Below, piece by piece: positions 61,423-64,000 of a stretch of DNA of 64,000 nt. The translations under genes and the position numbers were made by a program. The stretch is from an uncultured Bacteroides sp. (lineage in GTDB: Bacteria; Bacteroidota; Bacteroidia; Bacteroidales; Bacteroidaceae), in NCBI GenBank assembly GCA_949294185.1, contig CASFGA010000002.1, forward strand, positions 1-64,000, read 5' to 3'. A model generated the notes under the pieces. It was not told the DNA's origin and made no database searches. It was given only the letters and a program-made list of their open reading frames with translations. Every line of letters begins with the position of its first letter. Within the stretch, counting starts at the first letter, position 1.

Positions 61423-62667
61423 ATGAGAAGAATTGATTTAGACACGTGGGAAGAAATCCTGGTCACCATCACCCGAAACAAGACCCGTAGTCTGCTTACG
61501 GCTTTCGGTGTCTTTTGGGGGATATTCATGTTGGTGGCGCTGATGGGAGGCGCACAAGGCATGCAGGACAAGCTGCAACAGGGATTCGAAGGATTTGCCA
61601 CAAATTCCGGATTCATGGGCACAAACAGAACGGGCAAGGCATACAAAGGTTTCCAGCAAGGACGGGCATGGGATTTGGAAAATAAAGATGTGGAAAGAAT
61701 ACGCCGCAGTGTGAGCGAAATAGATGTCGTTACGCCGACTTTGGCACGATGGGGCATCGAGGCCGTCTATAATGAACACAAGATTTCGGGCACGCTGAAA
61801 GGATTTTATCCGGAATACAGTGCGATAGAAGAACCTTCAATCAGCTACGGACGCTATTTGAACGACATGGACATACGCGACCGGCGCAAAGTCTGCATCA
61901 TCGGGAAACGCATTTATGAAACTCTCTTTCCGGAAGGCGGAAATCCTTGCGGAAAGTTTGTCGAGATAAACGGAATCTATTATCAGGTGATAGGGGTAAG
62001 CATGAGCACCGGAAACATTTCCGTGCAAGGGCAATCGGAAACTTCCGTCATCATCCCGTTCTCCACCATGCAGCAGAATTACAATTTCGGACAGAAGATA
62101 CAACTGCTTTGCTATACGGCCAAAAAGGGATATTCCATAAGCGATGTGGAGAAAAAGGTAGAGCAAGTCGTCAAGCAGGCTCATCTGATTCACCCGGATG
62201 ACGAGCAGGCCATGATTATTTTGAACGCAGAAGCCCTGTTCAGCATGATGGACAACCTCTTCTCCGGCATCCGCATTTTAAGCTGGATTGTAGGACTCGG
62301 GACCCTGCTTGCCGGAGCCATCGGAGTCAGCAACATCATGATGGTGACGGTAAAAGAGCGCACCACAGAAATAGGAATCCGCCGTGCCATCGGCGCACGG
62401 CCGGACGACATCCTGCAGCAGATTCTCTCCGAAAGTATGGTACTGACCGGCATCGCGGGAATGGCAGGCATATCCTTTGCCGTCTTCCTGCTAAACATCG
62501 TAGAAAAGCTGTCTTCCGAGCCCGGTGCTCCCGTACATTTCCAGATTAGCTTTTGGGAAGCTGTCGGAGCATGCGCCTTGCTGATGATATTAGGGCTGCT
62601 TGCCGGACTGGCCCCGGCTTACCGGGCCATGTCCATCAAGCCTATCGACGCGATACGCGATGAATAA
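61423..62667 (+). CDS. MacB-type ABC transporter permease, second copy
   Basis: A 414-aa permease of the same four-helix MacB/FtsX design (IGVSNIMMVTVKERTTEIGIRRAIGARPDDILQQ). It differs clearly from the first copy in its periplasmic domain, so the exporter is probably a heterodimer of the two permeases with one ATPase. Start two bases after the preceding stop. Confidence 0.93.
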   Translation: MRRIDLDTWEEILVTITRNKTRSLLTAFGVFWGIFMLVALMGGAQGMQDKLQQGFEGFATNSGFMGTNRTGKAYKGFQQGRAWDLENKDVERIRRSVSEIDVVTPTLARWGIEAVYNEHKISGTLKGFYPEYSAIEEPSISYGRYLNDMDIRDRRKVCIIGKRIYETLFPEGGNPCGKFVEINGIYYQVIGVSMSTGNISVQGQSETSVIIPFSTMQQNYNFGQKIQLLCYTAKKGYSISDVEKKVEQVVKQAHLIHPDDEQAMIILNAEALFSMMDNLFSGIRILSWIVGLGTLLAGAIGVSNIMMVTVKERTTEIGIRRAIGARPDDILQQILSESMVLTGIAGMAGISFAVFLLNIVEKLSSEPGAPVHFQISFWEAVGACALLMILGLLAGLAPAYRAMSIKPIDAIRDE

Positions 62668-62710
62668 ATGCAGACAGAAAAGAAAGAAATCAAAAAACAA
62701 AAGACCAAAT

Positions 62711-63808
62711 ATGAAGAAGTACATTAAAATCGCCGTACTGGTGCTTGTTGCACTGGTTTTCATCGGGACTTTCGTGTTCCTTTACCAGAAGTCGCAGCCG
62801 AAAGAAACGGTATACGACATTCTTATTCCCGAAGTAACCGACCTGATACAGACTACCGTCGCCACCGGAAAGATAGAGCCGCGCGACGAAGTTGAAATCA
62901 AGCCGCAGATTTCCGGCATCATAGCCGAAGTTTATAAAGAGGCCGGCCAGACCGTCAGAAAGGGGGAAGTCATCGCCAAGGTTAAGGTAATTCCGGAATT
63001 AGGTACGCTGAACTCAGCCGAAAGCCGCGTCCGTCTGGCCGAAATCAACGGACGCCAGGCAGAGACCGATCTGGGAAGAATGGAAAAGCTATACGAGAGC
63101 AAACTGGTTAGCAGCGAAGAATACGAACAGACGCTGCTTGCCGCAAGACAGGCTCGTGAGGAGATTCAGGCGGCTAAGGACAATCTGGAAATCGTTAAGG
63201 AAGGGATAACGAAAAACAGCGCCTCGTTCAGCAGCACGCTGATACGCTCCACTATCGACGGACTGATACTGGATGTCCCGATTAAGGTAGGAAACTCGGT
63301 CATCATGAGCAATACATTCAACGACGGAACAACCATCGCAACCGTGGCCGACATGGGTGATCTGATTTTCCGGGGCAATGTAGACGAGACGGAAGTAGGG
63401 CGTATCCGCGAAGGCATCCCCGTGAAAATCACATTGGGAGCACTGCAAAACATGAGATTCAACGCAAATCTGGAATACATCTCACCGAAAAGTGTAGAGA
63501 ACAACGGAGCCAACCAATTTGAGATCAAGGCCGCCATCAGCGTTCCCGACAGCATTACAATCCGTTCAGGCTACAGTGCCAACGCCGAGATGGTATTGCA
63601 GCGGGCCAATCAGGTGGTTGCCGTCCCTGAAAGCGCCATCGAATTCAGCGGAGACTCCACGTTTGTTTATGTCATGACAGACAGTCTGCCCACACAGAAG
63701 TTTGAACGCCGGCCGGTTGTTACGGGAATAAGCGACGGAATAAAGATTGAAATCAAACAAGGTCTGAAGACCGGCGAACCGGTGCGCGGACTCAAAAAAG
63801 AGCAGTAA
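62711..63808 (+). CDS. Periplasmic adaptor subunit (HlyD/MacA family)
   Basis: A 365-aa membrane-fusion protein linking the ABC exporter to an outer-membrane channel. N-terminal membrane anchor (about 5-25), a lipoyl half-motif EVEIKPQISGIIAEVYKEAGQTVRKGEVIAKV (about 58-90 in two parts), a coiled-coil hairpin (about 95-160) with ESKLVSSEEYEQ, and beta-barrel and membrane-proximal domains at the C-terminus. The ATG at 62711 is chosen because it gives the anchor; longer in-frame starts lie inside the upstream permease gene. Confidence 0.92.
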   Translation: MKKYIKIAVLVLVALVFIGTFVFLYQKSQPKETVYDILIPEVTDLIQTTVATGKIEPRDEVEIKPQISGIIAEVYKEAGQTVRKGEVIAKVKVIPELGTLNSAESRVRLAEINGRQAETDLGRMEKLYESKLVSSEEYEQTLLAARQAREEIQAAKDNLEIVKEGITKNSASFSSTLIRSTIDGLILDVPIKVGNSVIMSNTFNDGTTIATVADMGDLIFRGNVDETEVGRIREGIPVKITLGALQNMRFNANLEYISPKSVENNGANQFEIKAAISVPDSITIRSGYSANAEMVLQRANQVVAVPESAIEFSGDSTFVYVMTDSLPTQKFERRPVVTGISDGIKIEIKQGLKTGEPVRGLKKEQ

Positions 63809-63811
63809 CTT

Positions 63812-64000
63812 ATGAAAAATATTTTTAGATATATGCTGACGGCAGCCGCAACAGCATGCAACTGCGTTTTTGTATTGGCACAACAACCGTGGAGTCTGGA
63901 GCAATGCATCGACTACGCCATCGAACACAACCTGACCATCAAGCAACAGGAAGCAAACCGGGATCAAAGCAAAATAGAACTGAACACCGCGAAGTGGAGC
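63812..64000 (+). CDS. TolC-like outer-membrane efflux protein (partial, runs off the window)
   Basis: The first 63 codons of a gene starting three bases after the adaptor stop: a leader (about 1-23, ending VLAQ) and then PWSLEQCIDYAIEHNLTIKQQ, the characteristic amino terminus of TolC/OEP proteins (SLxxxxxxAlxxN). It would complete the tripartite pump. The rest lies beyond base 64000. Confidence 0.85.
   Translation, partial: MKNIFRYMLTAAATACNCVFVLAQQPWSLEQCIDYAIEHNLTIKQQEANRDQSKIELNTAKWS

Overview
The window looks like a chromosomal core region of a gut Bacteroidales, most likely Bacteroides or Phocaeicola. The evidence is Bacteroidetes-restricted families (DUF4301, GGGtGRT protein, NigD-like and DUF4847-like lipoproteins), AUG starts mostly without a strong Shine-Dalgarno sequence, and many upstream boxes of the Bacteroidetes sigma-ABfr type (TTTG, about 19-20 bp, TAnnTTTG). 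Lipoproteins carry acidic residues after the lipobox cysteine. I saw no phage, insertion sequence, CRISPR array or rRNA. The window is densely coded.

Layout. 0.1-5.4 kb (minus): metH without its activation domain, smpB, a Yip1-like membrane protein, a NigD-like lipoprotein and a DMP19-like protein. 5.6-7.4 kb: a NifU-like protein paired with a GGGtGRT protein of unknown function. 7.7-10.7 kb: tex and nudC. 10.7-16 kb: three exported peptidases (C69, C1, S9/DPP4). 16-20.4 kb: DUF4301 protein (minus), divergent from a RelA/SpoT protein with a decayed hydrolase site, then a DUF1573 protein. 20.5-24.2 kb (minus): lutABC lactate oxidation and a patatin. 24.3-27 kb: aminopeptidase P and a second exported C1 peptidase. 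27.2-31.4 kb: recJ, recQ and a Spy-like protein. 31.6-38.8 kb: marC, a Crp-family regulator, M3 peptidase, a lipoprotein, dCMP deaminase, S41 protease, 5-formyl-THF cyclo-ligase and a DUF721/DciA protein. 38.8-43 kb: recF, a TPR protein, ribH, a duplicated tRNA-Tyr/tRNA-Gly pair and pfkA. 43.1-46 kb: an HMA-AraC fusion regulator and copA. 46.2-52.5 kb: mfd, divergent TPR protein and a small envelope protein behind a perfect 19-bp inverted repeat. 52.7-59.3 kb: folC, galM, sugar transporter, galK and a ROK glucokinase. 59.4-64 kb: a MacB-type ABC exporter with periplasmic adaptor and the start of a TolC-like protein.

Genes that work together: galM, transporter, galK and glucokinase feed galactose and glucose into glycolysis, where pfkA acts. 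lutABC oxidises lactate. The exported C69, C1 and S9 peptidases, with M24 and M3 enzymes, degrade peptides. metH, folC and 5-FCL belong to folate and one-carbon metabolism. recF, recJ, recQ and mfd are repair genes.

Most uncertain and interesting: the NifU-like/GGGtGRT pair, the DUF4301 protein (whose motifs I read as resembling UDP-sugar pyrophosphorylases), the HMA-AraC/CopA module, the synthetase-only Rel protein, and several families of intergenic palindromes.
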